30,100 bases of DNA from a virus (IMGVR_UViG_3300009152_000144:1-30100), one strand, 5' to 3'. Counted from the stretch's first letter, positions 22,813 to 29,672 are shown. Translations and numbers: made by a program. Notes: generated by a model from the sequence alone, not told the origin.

Positions 22813-23750
22813 ACAAAATTGAATTTGGCGATTGCCGAGAAACCATGCGCCGCTGGAAAGAGCAGGGCATCAAAGCGCAGACTTGCGTGACCAGCCCACC
22901 CTACTACGGTCTGAGAGACTACGGACATGAGGGGCAGCTTGGCCTTGAGGAAACACCAGAGCAGTACATCACGGCAATGGTCGAAGTGTTCCGCTGCGTG
23001 TGGGATGTGCTGGAGGACGATGGGACGCTGTGGCTGAACATCGGAGATAGTTACAACGGGTCAGGCGGTCAAGGCACAAAACCTAACATCATGTCAAAAG
23101 AAGCGGCAGAAGGGCGTGGCGGCAAGGCAATAAAAATTGACGGCATAAAACCCAAAGACCTAATTGGCATCCCGTGGATGATGGCCTTTGCACTACGTGC
23201 TGATGGTTGGTATCTGCGCCAAGACATCATCTGGCACAAGCCCAACCCCATGCCTGAGTCGGTGCAAGACCGATGCACTAAGGCGCATGAGTACATCTTC
23301 CTGATGAGCAAGTCGCAGAAGTATTACTACGATGCGGATGCGATAAAAGAAGAAGCAAACGAAGATTCTGGATTTGCTAAACAAAGAGCAAAAGGAATTG
23401 ATACATGGAAATACAACAATACGTCAGAAAGAATTGCTCAAACAGGTCAAACAATTGAGGCATCAACTTTTGGTGAAATTGGCAAAAGAAACAAACGCAG
23501 CGTCTGGACAGTGACTACCAAGCCTTACGCTGGCGCTCACTTTGCCGTTTTTCCGTCTCATCTGATTGAACCCTGTATCCTGGCTGGCGCACCAGTGGGA
23601 GGCATTGTCCTTGACCCATTTATGGGCAGCGGCACAACTGCACAGGTAGCGCAGAACCTTGGGCGGCAATACATTGGATGTGAATTGAATCCAGACTATT
23701 GCCAACTGCAAAACATTCGCACTGCACAACAATCACTGGACTTTATATGA
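22809..23750 (+). CDS. DNA methyltransferase, beta-class (N4-C or N6-A)
   Basis: I chose the GTG at 22809, overlapping the previous stop; the frame is open further upstream but overlaps that gene. The product has 313 residues. Motif IV is TSPPYYGLRDYG (28-39) and the SAM-binding motif I, VLDPFMGSGTT, is near the end (267-277), so catalytic before binding motif: the beta order. SPPY is found in both N4-cytosine and N6-adenine enzymes, so the base is open. No restriction partner is present. A protective or regulatory role on phage DNA is likely. Confidence 0.88.
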   Translation: MNKIEFGDCRETMRRWKEQGIKAQTCVTSPPYYGLRDYGHEGQLGLEETPEQYITAMVEVFRCVWDVLEDDGTLWLNIGDSYNGSGGQGTKPNIMSKEAAEGRGGKAIKIDGIKPKDLIGIPWMMAFALRADGWYLRQDIIWHKPNPMPESVQDRCTKAHEYIFLMSKSQKYYYDADAIKEEANEDSGFAKQRAKGIDTWKYNNTSERIAQTGQTIEASTFGEIGKRNKRSVWTVTTKPYAGAHFAVFPSHLIEPCILAGAPVGGIVLDPFMGSGTTAQVAQNLGRQYIGCELNPDYCQLQNIRTAQQSLDFI

Positions 23751-23935
23751 ACTACTTTCAAGCCCATAAACTTTTAGACGAGGTACGCGATGGACACAAT
23801 CACACCTACGCCGACATCACAGTCGCACTCGGACTGGTTGGAGACCTTGACCCAGACTTATGCGGAACTGGCCTTGGCGGGTGGAGAACAAGCCCTCAAG
23901 GATGGCAGGAGAGATTACTTGATACACCGCTTTAA
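23747..23935 (+). CDS. 62-residue protein overlapping the next gene in another frame
   Basis: The ATG overlaps the methyltransferase stop. MNYFQAHKLLDEVRDGHNHT, then ITVALGLVGDLD, resembles a short phage protein pattern, but from 23790 the DNA also codes the next gene in another frame. The residues after 40 (GTGLGGWRTSPQGWQ) look less protein-like. It is either a true overlapping gene or a gene start overrun by its neighbour. Confidence 0.45.
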   Translation: MNYFQAHKLLDEVRDGHNHTYADITVALGLVGDLDPDLCGTGLGGWRTSPQGWQERLLDTPL

Positions 23936-24002
23936 AGAACTTGAGACCCCATTCCCCGGCATCACGCTGATGATTCACAGAAAAATTAGGGCAATGAAAT
24001 GA
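23790..24002 (+). CDS. 70-residue protein, unknown function
   Basis: GAGG lies 7 bases upstream of the ATG, inside the previous frame. Residues SDWLETLTQTYAELALAGGE, then RDYLIHRFKELETPFPGI, form a clear helical phage protein. It is more convincing than the frame it overlaps. It overlaps the next gene by 4 bases. The function is unknown. Confidence 0.7.
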   Translation: MDTITPTPTSQSHSDWLETLTQTYAELALAGGEQALKDGRRDYLIHRFKELETPFPGITLMIHRKIRAMK

Positions 24003-24208
24003 ACATTTTTGAACAGGGCAAGACCCTTTACACGCAGAACGAATTCAATGACGCCTTGGCTAAAGCCAAAGCGGAAATCATGGCGACTGCAATTCAGGCC
24101 ACCAAACACGCTCTTGAAATAGAGCGCCATGCCTACGCTGACATTGCAATGGCTTTTGGTCAACATGAATTGGCTGAGGGCATCCGCAATCACCAGAGTA
24201 AAAAATGA
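23999..24208 (+). CDS. 69-residue helical protein, unknown function
   Basis: ATGA start. MNIFEQGKTLYTQNEFNDAL, then KAKAEIMATAIQATKHALEI, and an end with HAYADIAMAFGQHEL. All helix, no membrane segment, no known motif. It sits directly before the resolvase gene and overlaps it by 4 bases, so the two are probably translated together. Confidence 0.65.
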   Translation: MNIFEQGKTLYTQNEFNDALAKAKAEIMATAIQATKHALEIERHAYADIAMAFGQHELAEGIRNHQSKK

Positions 24209-24552
24209 TTGAACTCACACTCCCTTGGCCTCCCACAGTCAACACCTACTGGCGCAGTTTCAACGGGCGCGTCCTCATCAGTGCAAAGGGGCGCGAGTAC
24301 CGCAAGGCGGTTGCTGACCAAGTGCTGATACAACGTGCCGCAAAGCACATCGACTACGCAGTCAAGGTAGAAATCAAAGCGTATCGCCCAGACCGCCGCC
24401 GTCGTGACTTGGACAACCTCTTGAAGGCATTGCTGGACTCCATGACGCACGCTGGTGTGATGCAGGACGACGCCTTGATTGAAGACTTGCGCGTGTACTG
24501 GGCAGATGAAATTGGCGGCATGGTCAAAATAAAAATTGAGGGAATTGAATGA
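24205..24552 (+). CDS. rusA: RusA-like Holliday junction resolvase
   Basis: The protein has 115 residues, near the usual RusA length of 120. The start ELTLPWPPTVNTYWRSFNGR and the core DRRRRDLDNLLKALLDSM, with D68, D70 and D88/D89, match the catalytic aspartates of RusA. It would cut four-way junctions made during phage recombination or replication. It shares the phage with the leftward exonuclease/SSB-like cassette although on the other strand. Confidence 0.88.
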   Translation: MIELTLPWPPTVNTYWRSFNGRVLISAKGREYRKAVADQVLIQRAAKHIDYAVKVEIKAYRPDRRRRDLDNLLKALLDSMTHAGVMQDDALIEDLRVYWADEIGGMVKIKIEGIE

Positions 24553-24725
24553 ACACAGAACCAGAACTGATTGACCTCTATGCCATGTTTGCGCTGATGA
24601 TGCAAAAGCCCGTCAAGGGCAAGTCAAAGATTGATGTGGCCTACGAGGCGTTTGAACAGGCTTACGCAATGATTGAAATCCGCGAAGATTTTGTAGAGAA
24701 GAGGAAAAAAAAGGAGAAAGAATGA
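24549..24725 (+). CDS. 58-residue charged protein, unknown function
   Basis: ATGA start after the resolvase. MNTEPELIDLYAMFALMMQK, then IDVAYEAFEQAYAMIEIR, and a Lys/Glu tail (VEKRKKKEKE). Acidic-to-basic gradient, helical. It overlaps the next ATG. The overlaps at both ends support coding. Confidence 0.6.
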   Translation: MNTEPELIDLYAMFALMMQKPVKGKSKIDVAYEAFEQAYAMIEIREDFVEKRKKKEKE

Positions 24726-25054
24726 GTGAAGAGCGAGACCCCCACAGGGCTGTGGACTACATCCTGAAAAACGCGGCTTTGTTTGCAAAGGCAAAGGCAG
24801 AACGCACCTACATCGAACAGTACCGCAAAAGCCTCAAGGCTATCCTGATGAAGCGCAGCATGGAGACCGCCCTCGGTGCGCAGGAGCGCGAAGCCTACGC
24901 CCATCCAGAGATGCTGGAGATGATTAAAGGCTTGCAAGCGGCGGTGGAGATTGAAGAGAAGCTGAAGTGGGACATCACCGCCGCCGAGATGCGAGTGGAA
25001 ATCTGGCGGACAGAGCAAGCAAACAACAGAGCAGAAGGAAAGGCAACGATATGA
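24722..25054 (+). CDS. 110-residue helical protein, unknown function
   Basis: MSEERDPHRAVDYILKNAAL starts a long helical protein (RTYIEQYRKSLKAILMKRSM, then EREAYAHPEMLEMIKGLQAA). AAGGAGAAAG is a strong ribosome site before the ATG. This pattern is frequent in early phage operons. No catalytic motif is seen. Confidence 0.75.
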   Translation: MSEERDPHRAVDYILKNAALFAKAKAERTYIEQYRKSLKAILMKRSMETALGAQEREAYAHPEMLEMIKGLQAAVEIEEKLKWDITAAEMRVEIWRTEQANNRAEGKATI

Positions 25055-25269
25055 AGACACCAGAAGACGAAGCGTTTGAACAGTTGGAAGCAGATATCAA
25101 GCGTCGAACAGTGAATGATGATGCCCAAATTTACGCATCACCGTGGAAAGGGTTGACTGAGTACGAGTTTGCGGCAATTTACAACCGCTGGACTGACGCC
25201 AATGGCTCAACAGCGTGGGGTCTGTACCGCTCAATTGAGAAGGCATTGAAGGGAAAGAACAATGGCTAA
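25051..25269 (+). CDS. 72-residue protein, unknown function
   Basis: I chose the ATG at 25051, overlapping the gene before by 4 bases; an earlier in-frame ATG lies inside that gene. MKTPEDEAFEQLEADIKRRT is followed by SPWKGLTEYEFAAIYNRW and GSTAWGLYRSIEKALKGK. It overlaps the next gene by 8 bases. Small and compact; no function known. Confidence 0.65.
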   Translation: MKTPEDEAFEQLEADIKRRTVNDDAQIYASPWKGLTEYEFAAIYNRWTDANGSTAWGLYRSIEKALKGKNNG

Positions 25270-25486
25270 ATTACCCTACACCTACACCATTTGCCCGACG
25301 CAAGAAGCACCGAAACGCTTTACAGCAAGTTGCAAGGAGATGGGAATACTGCTCAGTCAAAGCCCCGATGGCGACCTGACCATTGATGACCGCCGCAACG
25401 GGCTGTGGGAGTCTTGGGAAGGCAAAGGGGTTGTAGAACCCATCGAAGACAGACTGCACAACCTCATCAGGAGCGGCAAGAAATGA
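25262..25486 (+). CDS. 74-residue protein, unknown function
   Basis: MAKLPYTYTICPTQEAPKRF, then PDGDLTIDDRRNGLWESW and a helical end. A beta-start and helix-end small domain. It overlaps its neighbours by 8 and 4 bases. Nothing in it points to a role. Confidence 0.6.
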   Translation: MAKLPYTYTICPTQEAPKRFTASCKEMGILLSQSPDGDLTIDDRRNGLWESWEGKGVVEPIEDRLHNLIRSGKK

Positions 25487-25704
25487 CGCCACTCCAAAAC
25501 AGAATTCGTGATGCCCTCCACAAGCACGAAGACGGCATGACCGTCAGTCAACTGGTGCTAACAGTCCGTGGCAGTCCCGAGGCTATCCGCAAAGCATTGT
25601 CCAGAATGGGCGACAGCTACATCGACCGCTGGGTCAAAGAAGGCTGGAACTTTGCTGCTGTGCATTGCCTCGTCGCCGTCCCTGAAGATTGCCCCCGACC
25701 ATGA
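25483..25704 (+). CDS. 73-residue winged-helix-like protein
   Basis: I chose the ATG at 25483 (ATGA). MTPLQNRIRDALHKHEDGMT, then VSQLVLTVRGSPEAIRKALS, looks like a winged-helix: a helix, VSQLV, a recognition helix (EAIRKALSRMG), then a short wing (YIDRWVKEGW). It may be a DNA-binding regulator of the early block, or a structural fold only. Confidence 0.6.
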   Translation: MTPLQNRIRDALHKHEDGMTVSQLVLTVRGSPEAIRKALSRMGDSYIDRWVKEGWNFAAVHCLVAVPEDCPRP

Positions 25705-25991
25705 CTACTCTCAAAGAAAAGAAACACATGAGCCGGGTGGCGGAACTAGGTTGTGCCGTTTGCAGAAGGCTAGGGCATGAAGGAACCCCGGCTGAGTTGC
25801 ACCATCCAAGGGCTGGAATGGGGGCTGGGAGACGCGCAAGCCACATGAACGTATTGCCACTCTGCCCAGCCCATCACAGAGGCTCTGACGGCGTCCACGG
25901 CCTTGGCACGAAGGGTTTCCCGGCTCACTGGGGCTTCACTGAGCAGGACTTGCTGGACGACACCCTCAAACTGCTTGGTGTTGTCAAATAA
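25701..25991 (+). CDS. HNH-type nuclease, Ref-like
   Basis: I chose the ATG at 25701. The product has 96 residues: RVAELGCAVCRRLGHEG (C18, C21), ELHHPRAGMG (H34, H35), then VLPLCPAHHRGSDGVHGLGT (C55, H58, H59, H66) and GFPAHWGF. This zinc-HNH layout matches the Ref recombination-enhancement family of phage P1 and NinG-like neighbours in lambdoid phages. It would act with RusA in recombination. It is the last gene before a promoter. Confidence 0.78.
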   Translation: MTTLKEKKHMSRVAELGCAVCRRLGHEGTPAELHHPRAGMGAGRRASHMNVLPLCPAHHRGSDGVHGLGTKGFPAHWGFTEQDLLDDTLKLLGVVK

Positions 25992-26033
25992 CAACATTAG
26001 GGTTTTCCTTAGAAAAATATTTTAAGAAAGTTG

Positions 26034-26061
26034 TTGACGAGGTTTAATTTGGCCTTAAACT
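26034..26061 (+). promoter_or_regulatory. Internal promoter A with GTTTAATTT core
   Basis: TTGACG (26034-26039), 16 bases, TAAACT (26056-26061). The spacer holds GTTTAATTTGG and the start region reads CTACACGCACTG. The site lies in the 123-bp gap 25992-26114 before the gene at 26115. Near-identical layout at 27494. No terminator hairpin is seen ahead of it. Confidence 0.55.
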
Positions 26062-26114
26062 ACACGCACTGACCAAGCAATCCCGCAAGGCAGAACCAGC
26101 GAAAGAACAGCGAA

Positions 26115-26399
26115 ATGAACAACGACCTCAACCTCAACAACATCGACACACTCGGCTCTTTGTTGGCTCAAATCAAAGACCTGACTGCACAGGCAGATGC
26201 CATCAAAGACGGCATCAAAGAGTCTGCATCCGCAGGCGGTGCAACGGTCGTCGAAGGTGTCTTGTTCAAGGCTACCTACAGCGAGTCCAACAAGTCAATA
26301 TTCGACAAGGAAGCCTTTATCAAAGTGCATGGCGCAACGGCCTACGCTACCTTCACCAAGGTGTCTGCTGTGTTCAGCGTCAAGGTCACCAGCCGCTAA
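26115..26399 (+). CDS. 94-residue conserved phage protein
   Basis: Helical N-terminus (LGSLLAQIKDLTAQADAIKD), then a beta part (FKATYSESNKSIFDKEAF) and an end KVSAVFSVKVTSR. The pattern of a helix pair then Y-S-E-S-N and a VTSR end is one I know as a common phage protein of unknown role. Start with CAGCGAA before the ATG, as at 27562. A strong hairpin lies just after its stop. Confidence 0.8.
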   Translation: MNNDLNLNNIDTLGSLLAQIKDLTAQADAIKDGIKESASAGGATVVEGVLFKATYSESNKSIFDKEAFIKVHGATAYATFTKVSAVFSVKVTSR

Positions 26400-26406
26400 A
26401 ACCAAC

Positions 26407-26420
26407 GGGGCTTCGGCCCC
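26407..26420 (+). promoter_or_regulatory. UUCG-capped hairpin after a short gene
   Basis: A perfect GGGGC-TTCG-GCCCC stem-loop with the extra-stable UUCG tetraloop lies 7 bases after the stop at 26399. No T-run follows, so it is unlikely to be a normal terminator. It may protect or process the mRNA, or partly slow transcription. Confidence 0.6.
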
Positions 26421-26454
26421 AACAACCAACCCCAACCACAAACGAAAGAGAATC

Positions 26455-26760
26455 ATGAAAATCAAAACCACAATCCACGTTCACTATCAAAAACATTCTT
26501 GGGAAAAGGAGGGAGCTTTTAAAGTTTTTTATTGCCAACTTGACGATTCTGAGTACCGTACTTACGTTGGCCCGCAGGAAATTGAGATTGATGTCCCTGA
26601 AGACTACGACCCCCGCGCACAGCAGGTGGCGGCGCTGGAGGCGCTGAAACAGAAGGTCATGGCCGACTATCAGAAGTCTGTCACCGATATCAACGACCGC
26701 ATCAGCAAGCTGATGGCACTGGAGTACGAAGCAACAGTAGCGGAAGAAAGCAAATCATGA
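26455..26760 (+). CDS. 101-residue protein with C-terminal module shared with next gene
   Basis: I chose the ATG at 26455 with AAAGAGA upstream. The N-terminus (MKIKTTIHVHYQKHSWEKEG) is beta-like. Residues about 55-95 read QQVAALEALKQKVMADYQKS, then VTDINDRISKLMALEYEA, a coiled coil almost repeated in the next gene. The function is unknown; the shared part suggests self- or cross-pairing. Confidence 0.7.
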   Translation: MKIKTTIHVHYQKHSWEKEGAFKVFYCQLDDSEYRTYVGPQEIEIDVPEDYDPRAQQVAALEALKQKVMADYQKSVTDINDRISKLMALEYEATVAEESKS

Positions 26761-26969
26761 AATTTCAAAACACTTTTTGCAGCCAGTGCGGCGGCGAGTT
26801 TGGCCCCGGTGATAACGGCTACAGCCACTGCCGCAACCATCACCCAAAGGCACAACAAATTGCAGCGTTGAAAGCCCAGAAACAAAAAGTCGTGGCCGAC
26901 TATCAGAAGTCGGTCACAGACATCAACAGCCAAATCAGCAAACTTCAGGCACTGGAGTACACAGCATGA
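26757..26969 (+). CDS. 70-residue zinc-finger plus coiled-coil protein
   Basis: Starts by ATGA overlap. Residues 1-29 carry CSQCGGEF and SHCRNHHPK, likely a Zn finger (C8, C11, C25, H28/H29). The rest (QQIAALKAQKQKVVADYQKS, then VTDINSQISKLQALEYTA) is the same module as in the gene before. A duplication joined to a different N-terminal domain explains both genes. Confidence 0.7.
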   Translation: MKFQNTFCSQCGGEFGPGDNGYSHCRNHHPKAQQIAALKAQKQKVVADYQKSVTDINSQISKLQALEYTA

Positions 26970-27181
26970 CCGCAATGACCAAGCAAGAATTTAAGGCCCG
27001 ATGGGAGGGTGACGACAAAGGTGGCGGCATCAACTTCGAAGACATTGCAAACTGCGCTGTGGCTTGGGGCATCTCGCGTACCCCAAAGACGCGCCGCATT
27101 GATGTCATCCGCTACCAAGTGCTGGTGGCGGCAGGCACAGTTGACGCAGAAGAATTTAAACCTGAAGAGGAGCAAGCATGA
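26966..27181 (+). CDS. 71-residue conserved phage protein
   Basis: ATG at 26966 (4-base overlap), or 26975. MTKQEFKARWEGDDKGGGIN, then FEDIANCAVAWGISRTPKTR and RYQVLVAAG. This TKQEFKARWE pattern is a recurring early phage protein of unknown role. Acidic end with four Glu. It overlaps the next gene by 4 bases. Confidence 0.72.
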   Translation: MTAMTKQEFKARWEGDDKGGGINFEDIANCAVAWGISRTPKTRRIDVIRYQVLVAAGTVDAEEFKPEEEQA

Positions 27182-27483
27182 ACACCGACCACATCATCCA
27201 CAACACCAATCAGCGGATGGAGTGCCAGCACTGTGGCTTCAGCGAGGCTATCAAGATGCCTGCGCCCATCGATGCCATCCTAGGCAAGATGGATGCCTTC
27301 ACGCAGGCCCACAAGGGCTGTAAACGCTCTGACTACGTCAAAGGCTTTGACGCTGGCTGGGACTGTGCCTTGAATGAAATGGAGCAGTGGATAAAGCGCG
27401 AGGCGCACGACCCCCAACGAAATGCCCCCGTGTTGGCCTTGCTGGCGCACCTCAAAATGCAACATGGTAGGGAAAACACTTAG
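27178..27483 (+). CDS. 101-residue Zn-ribbon-like protein
   Basis: CQHCGFSEAIKMPAP and later THKGC-like AHKGCKRSD give a Cys pair plus His/Cys further on, probably a zinc site. Then VKGFDAGWDCALNEMEQWIK and a helical end. Last gene before promoter B, from which it is separated by 10 bases. Confidence 0.65.
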   Translation: MNTDHIIHNTNQRMECQHCGFSEAIKMPAPIDAILGKMDAFTQAHKGCKRSDYVKGFDAGWDCALNEMEQWIKREAHDPQRNAPVLALLAHLKMQHGRENT

Positions 27484-27493
27484 AAGAAAAGTG

Positions 27494-27520
27494 TTGCATC
27501 GTTTAATTTTGGGTTATACT
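27494..27520 (+). promoter_or_regulatory. Internal promoter B with GTTTAATTTT core
   Basis: TTGCAT (27494-27499), 15 bases, TATACT (27515-27520, five of six consensus). The spacer holds GTTTAATTTTGG and the start region CTAACCTCACTG, matching promoter A. It lies in the gap 27484-27561. The leader ends CAGCGAAGGAAAGCGAA before the ATG, again like A. Confidence 0.6.
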
Positions 27521-27561
27521 AACCTCACTGCAACAAGCAGGTAACAGCGAAGGAAAGCGAA

Positions 27562-27807
27562 ATGACACACTACATTGCCGAGATTGAGACCACAGTGGCA
27601 GGCATCCCCTGCATCGTGGGCGTGACGGAGTACAGCAACGTGGCTGGCGACTGCGGGGCGGACAGCGACTGGGATTACGAGGGCGGCAGTGAGTGCCTGT
27701 TTGACGTACTTGACCGCCGGGGCCGCCCTGCCCCTTGGCTGGCACGCAAGCTAACTGACGCAGACGACTCCCGCATTCAAGATGAAATCGCTGACTACCT
27801 CAACTAA
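27562..27807 (+). CDS. 81-residue conserved phage protein
   Basis: First gene after promoter B, with a strong GAAGGAAA site. MTHYIAEIETTVAGIPCIVG, then SECLFDVLDRRGRPAPWLAR and a helical end. Acidic, with Asp/Trp-rich middle (DCGADSDWDYEGG). Family often seen in freshwater phages; function unknown. Confidence 0.75.
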   Translation: MTHYIAEIETTVAGIPCIVGVTEYSNVAGDCGADSDWDYEGGSECLFDVLDRRGRPAPWLARKLTDADDSRIQDEIADYLN

Positions 27808-27817
27808 GGAGATTCTC

Positions 27818-28000
27818 ATGGAAAAAGAAATCATCATCAGCACCGAGAGCGGTGTCAAAGTGTCCATCTCTGAGTGGGATGACGGTGGGGCTTGGCTGCA
27901 TTTGCAACTGCGGGGTGGCAGTGCCCATACCGTGCTGACCAAAGACGAAGCCCAGAGGCTCCTAGAGGGCTTACAGGCCATCCTGAAGGTGGCGGCATGA
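27818..28000 (+). CDS. 60-residue protein, unknown function
   Basis: AAGGAG 8 bases before the ATG. MEKEIIISTESGVKVSISEW, then LQLRGGSAHTVLTKDEAQRL and a helix. A beta sheet plus one helix. It overlaps the next gene by 4 bases. No role can be read. Confidence 0.7.
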   Translation: MEKEIIISTESGVKVSISEWDDGGAWLHLQLRGGSAHTVLTKDEAQRLLEGLQAILKVAA

Positions 28001-28164
28001 GCGGCTTCGACAGCAAGCGCGAAGCCGCGCAGGACAGGCAGGTAGACGACGGAGACTACGGGTGCATCGACGAAATGATGCATTGGGTGACCATCGGCAT
28101 TTTGTTTTTGATGACCATCGTGTTCCTCGCTGGGCTGGCGGGGTTTGTCTGGGCCATGATATGA
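27997..28164 (+). CDS. 55-residue single-TM protein
   Basis: ATGA start. A charged N-terminus (MSGFDSKREAAQDRQVDDGD) and a membrane helix at about residues 30-54 (WVTIGILFLMTIVFLAGLAG). Probably an inner-membrane protein with the N-terminus in the cytoplasm. A role in superinfection exclusion would fit but is not shown. Confidence 0.65.
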   Translation: MSGFDSKREAAQDRQVDDGDYGCIDEMMHWVTIGILFLMTIVFLAGLAGFVWAMI

Positions 28165-28427
28165 CCAAAAACGACATCAATCGCATGGCGCGGGAGGCTG
28201 GGTTAATTATCGACGGCAATAATTCGGGCGATGATGACCTCCTCGCCTTTGCCAACCTCATCGCCGCCCACAAGGCAGAAGTCATTACTGCCGAGGCTTA
28301 TCGCTGTGGCTACAAAGACGGTATGAAAGCAAGTGCGGTCATCTGCGAGAACCTTGCTGTTCAGCAAGACAAAGATGTGCGTGACGAATGCGCTGCCGCT
28401 ATTCGAGCAAGAGGAGAGCAAACATGA
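28161..28427 (+). CDS. 88-residue conserved phage protein
   Basis: MTKNDINRMAREAGLIIDGN, then LLAFANLIAAHKAEVITAEA and YKDGMKASAVICENLA. The NRMAREAG and DGMKASAVICE blocks are a well-repeated phage pattern. Helical and acidic. Both ends overlap neighbours by 4 bases. The function is not known. Confidence 0.75.
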   Translation: MTKNDINRMAREAGLIIDGNNSGDDDLLAFANLIAAHKAEVITAEAYRCGYKDGMKASAVICENLAVQQDKDVRDECAAAIRARGEQT

Positions 28428-28768
28428 GCCGCTTACTTTTTGCTGTTGCCCGTGGGGCAAGGATTCAGTACAGGTCGCCCATAGACCGAGACTGGAAGGA
28501 GAGTGCATTTCGCCTATGGCCCAGTCTGCATGATTGCAAAACCGCCGATAGTCTCTACCGCATCCACCCGGATGACGTGCACTTGCAGTACGGCCCCATC
28601 AGCACGGCGCTGCGGGAAGTAGCACTGACCGACGATTGTGATGGCGCTGATATACCGTACATTGAAGTCACCTTGCTAAGAGAAGAGGGTCATTTCAGCA
28701 GTAGCGAAGAGCAACGCTGTGTTTTTCTTTTAATCGTGGCCGAGGCACTGGCCGATGAGGGGATGTGA
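28424..28768 (+). CDS. 114-residue protein, unknown function
   Basis: I chose the ATG at 28424, with GAGGAGAG upstream. MSRLLFAVARGARIQYRSPI, then SLHDCKTADSLYRIHPDDVH and a helix near the end (CVFLLIVAEALADEGM). One mildly hydrophobic helix. It overlaps the next ATG by one base. No known family. Confidence 0.65.
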   Translation: MSRLLFAVARGARIQYRSPIDRDWKESAFRLWPSLHDCKTADSLYRIHPDDVHLQYGPISTALREVALTDDCDGADIPYIEVTLLREEGHFSSSEEQRCVFLLIVAEALADEGM

Positions 28769-29328
28769 TGAACAAAATATTAATTGACTTAGCAACAGTG
28801 CAACAGGCGCTGGTGACGTTGGAGAATGTAAATCCATCGCTTGTATGTGAGATGGCACATCATCCTAAAAAAGACCAACACGGGGTTGGTCAAAAATGTC
28901 CTTTAGAAATAAGGCACTTGGAAACCATCGCCGCCATCAAAGAAGCCTTGGCACAACCAGTGCAGCCAGAGCAGGAGCCGACTCCGTGGCGAGACATGGT
29001 AGTGGTTAGCCTAGTCCGCGAGGGCATCGACAAGCACAAAGCGCGGGAACTTGCTGACCACTTTGTCAACTTCACTTTGCCGCCACCCCTACCAGTGCAG
29101 GAGCCGGTGGCGTGTCGCTTTTGTCACAGCAAAAAAGGTTGCTATACATGGCTGTGCTATAGCTGCGGAGAGATTGACGATGTTCAACAGCCATCCCCAC
29201 TTGCAGCACAGCGCCCGTGGGTAGGGCTGACGGATGAGGATTGGGCCAAAATTGAAGATATGCCCGACACGTTTGACCAAGGCGTAGCATGGGCGCAGGC
29301 AAGACTGAAGGAGCGCAATCATGGATGA
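28768..29328 (+). CDS. 186-residue modular accessory protein with a Cys4 site
   Basis: I chose the ATG at 28768 (GAGGGG upstream); a GTG lies at 28765. Residues about 1-65 form a helical module (IDLATVQQALVTLENVNPSL, then ETIAAIKEALAQP), followed by Pro/Gln linkers. A zinc ribbon follows (CRFCHSKKGCYTW, then CYSCGE), and the end is WVGLTDEDWAKIEDMPDTFD. This linker-joined mosaic, including the WVGLTDE module, is a known design of variable phage early proteins. The function is unknown. Confidence 0.7.
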   Translation: MNKILIDLATVQQALVTLENVNPSLVCEMAHHPKKDQHGVGQKCPLEIRHLETIAAIKEALAQPVQPEQEPTPWRDMVVVSLVREGIDKHKARELADHFVNFTLPPPLPVQEPVACRFCHSKKGCYTWLCYSCGEIDDVQQPSPLAAQRPWVGLTDEDWAKIEDMPDTFDQGVAWAQARLKERNHG

Positions 29329-29497
29329 AACATATCTGGGCGATGGGGTCTACGTTAGCCACGATGGCTATCAAGTCTGGCTTGCGGTCAATCACCACGA
29401 AAACAAAGTAGTGGCAATGGAGCCAGCAGTGCTTGCCCGGTTGCTGGATTATGTGAACAAGTTTGAAACAAAAAGAAAGGGCAAGACCAATGACTGA
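29321..29497 (+). CDS. 58-residue conserved phage protein (YLGDGVYVSHDGYQVWL family)
   Basis: Starts inside the end of the gene before (8-base overlap). MDETYLGDGVYVSHDGYQVW, then VAMEPAVLARLLDYV and a basic tail. The YLGDGVY...DGYQ pattern is very common in phages but has no known role. It overlaps the next gene by 8 bases. Confidence 0.78.
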   Translation: MDETYLGDGVYVSHDGYQVWLAVNHHENKVVAMEPAVLARLLDYVNKFETKRKGKTND

Positions 29498-29672
29498 ATA
29501 CAAGTCGATAAAAATGCCAGAGTATTCGAAGTGGAAGTGCTACATGTTTGGCTGTGGCCCTGACGGCCACGGCTTGGTGTATCGCCCGCAACTAGGCAAA
29601 GAGCCGAATGCATTTGTCAGGTGGATGATGCGAATTTGTTTTGGCTGCACATGGGTTAAGACCAATGAATAA
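29490..29672 (+). CDS. 60-residue Cys-containing protein
   Basis: I chose the ATG at 29490. MTEYKSIKMPEYSKWKCYMF, then GCGPDGHGLVYRPQLGKEPN and MMRICFGCTW. Four cysteines (two pairs) may bind a metal. It overlaps both neighbours by 8 bases. Nothing more can be said. Confidence 0.6.
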   Translation: MTEYKSIKMPEYSKWKCYMFGCGPDGHGLVYRPQLGKEPNAFVRWMMRICFGCTWVKTNE

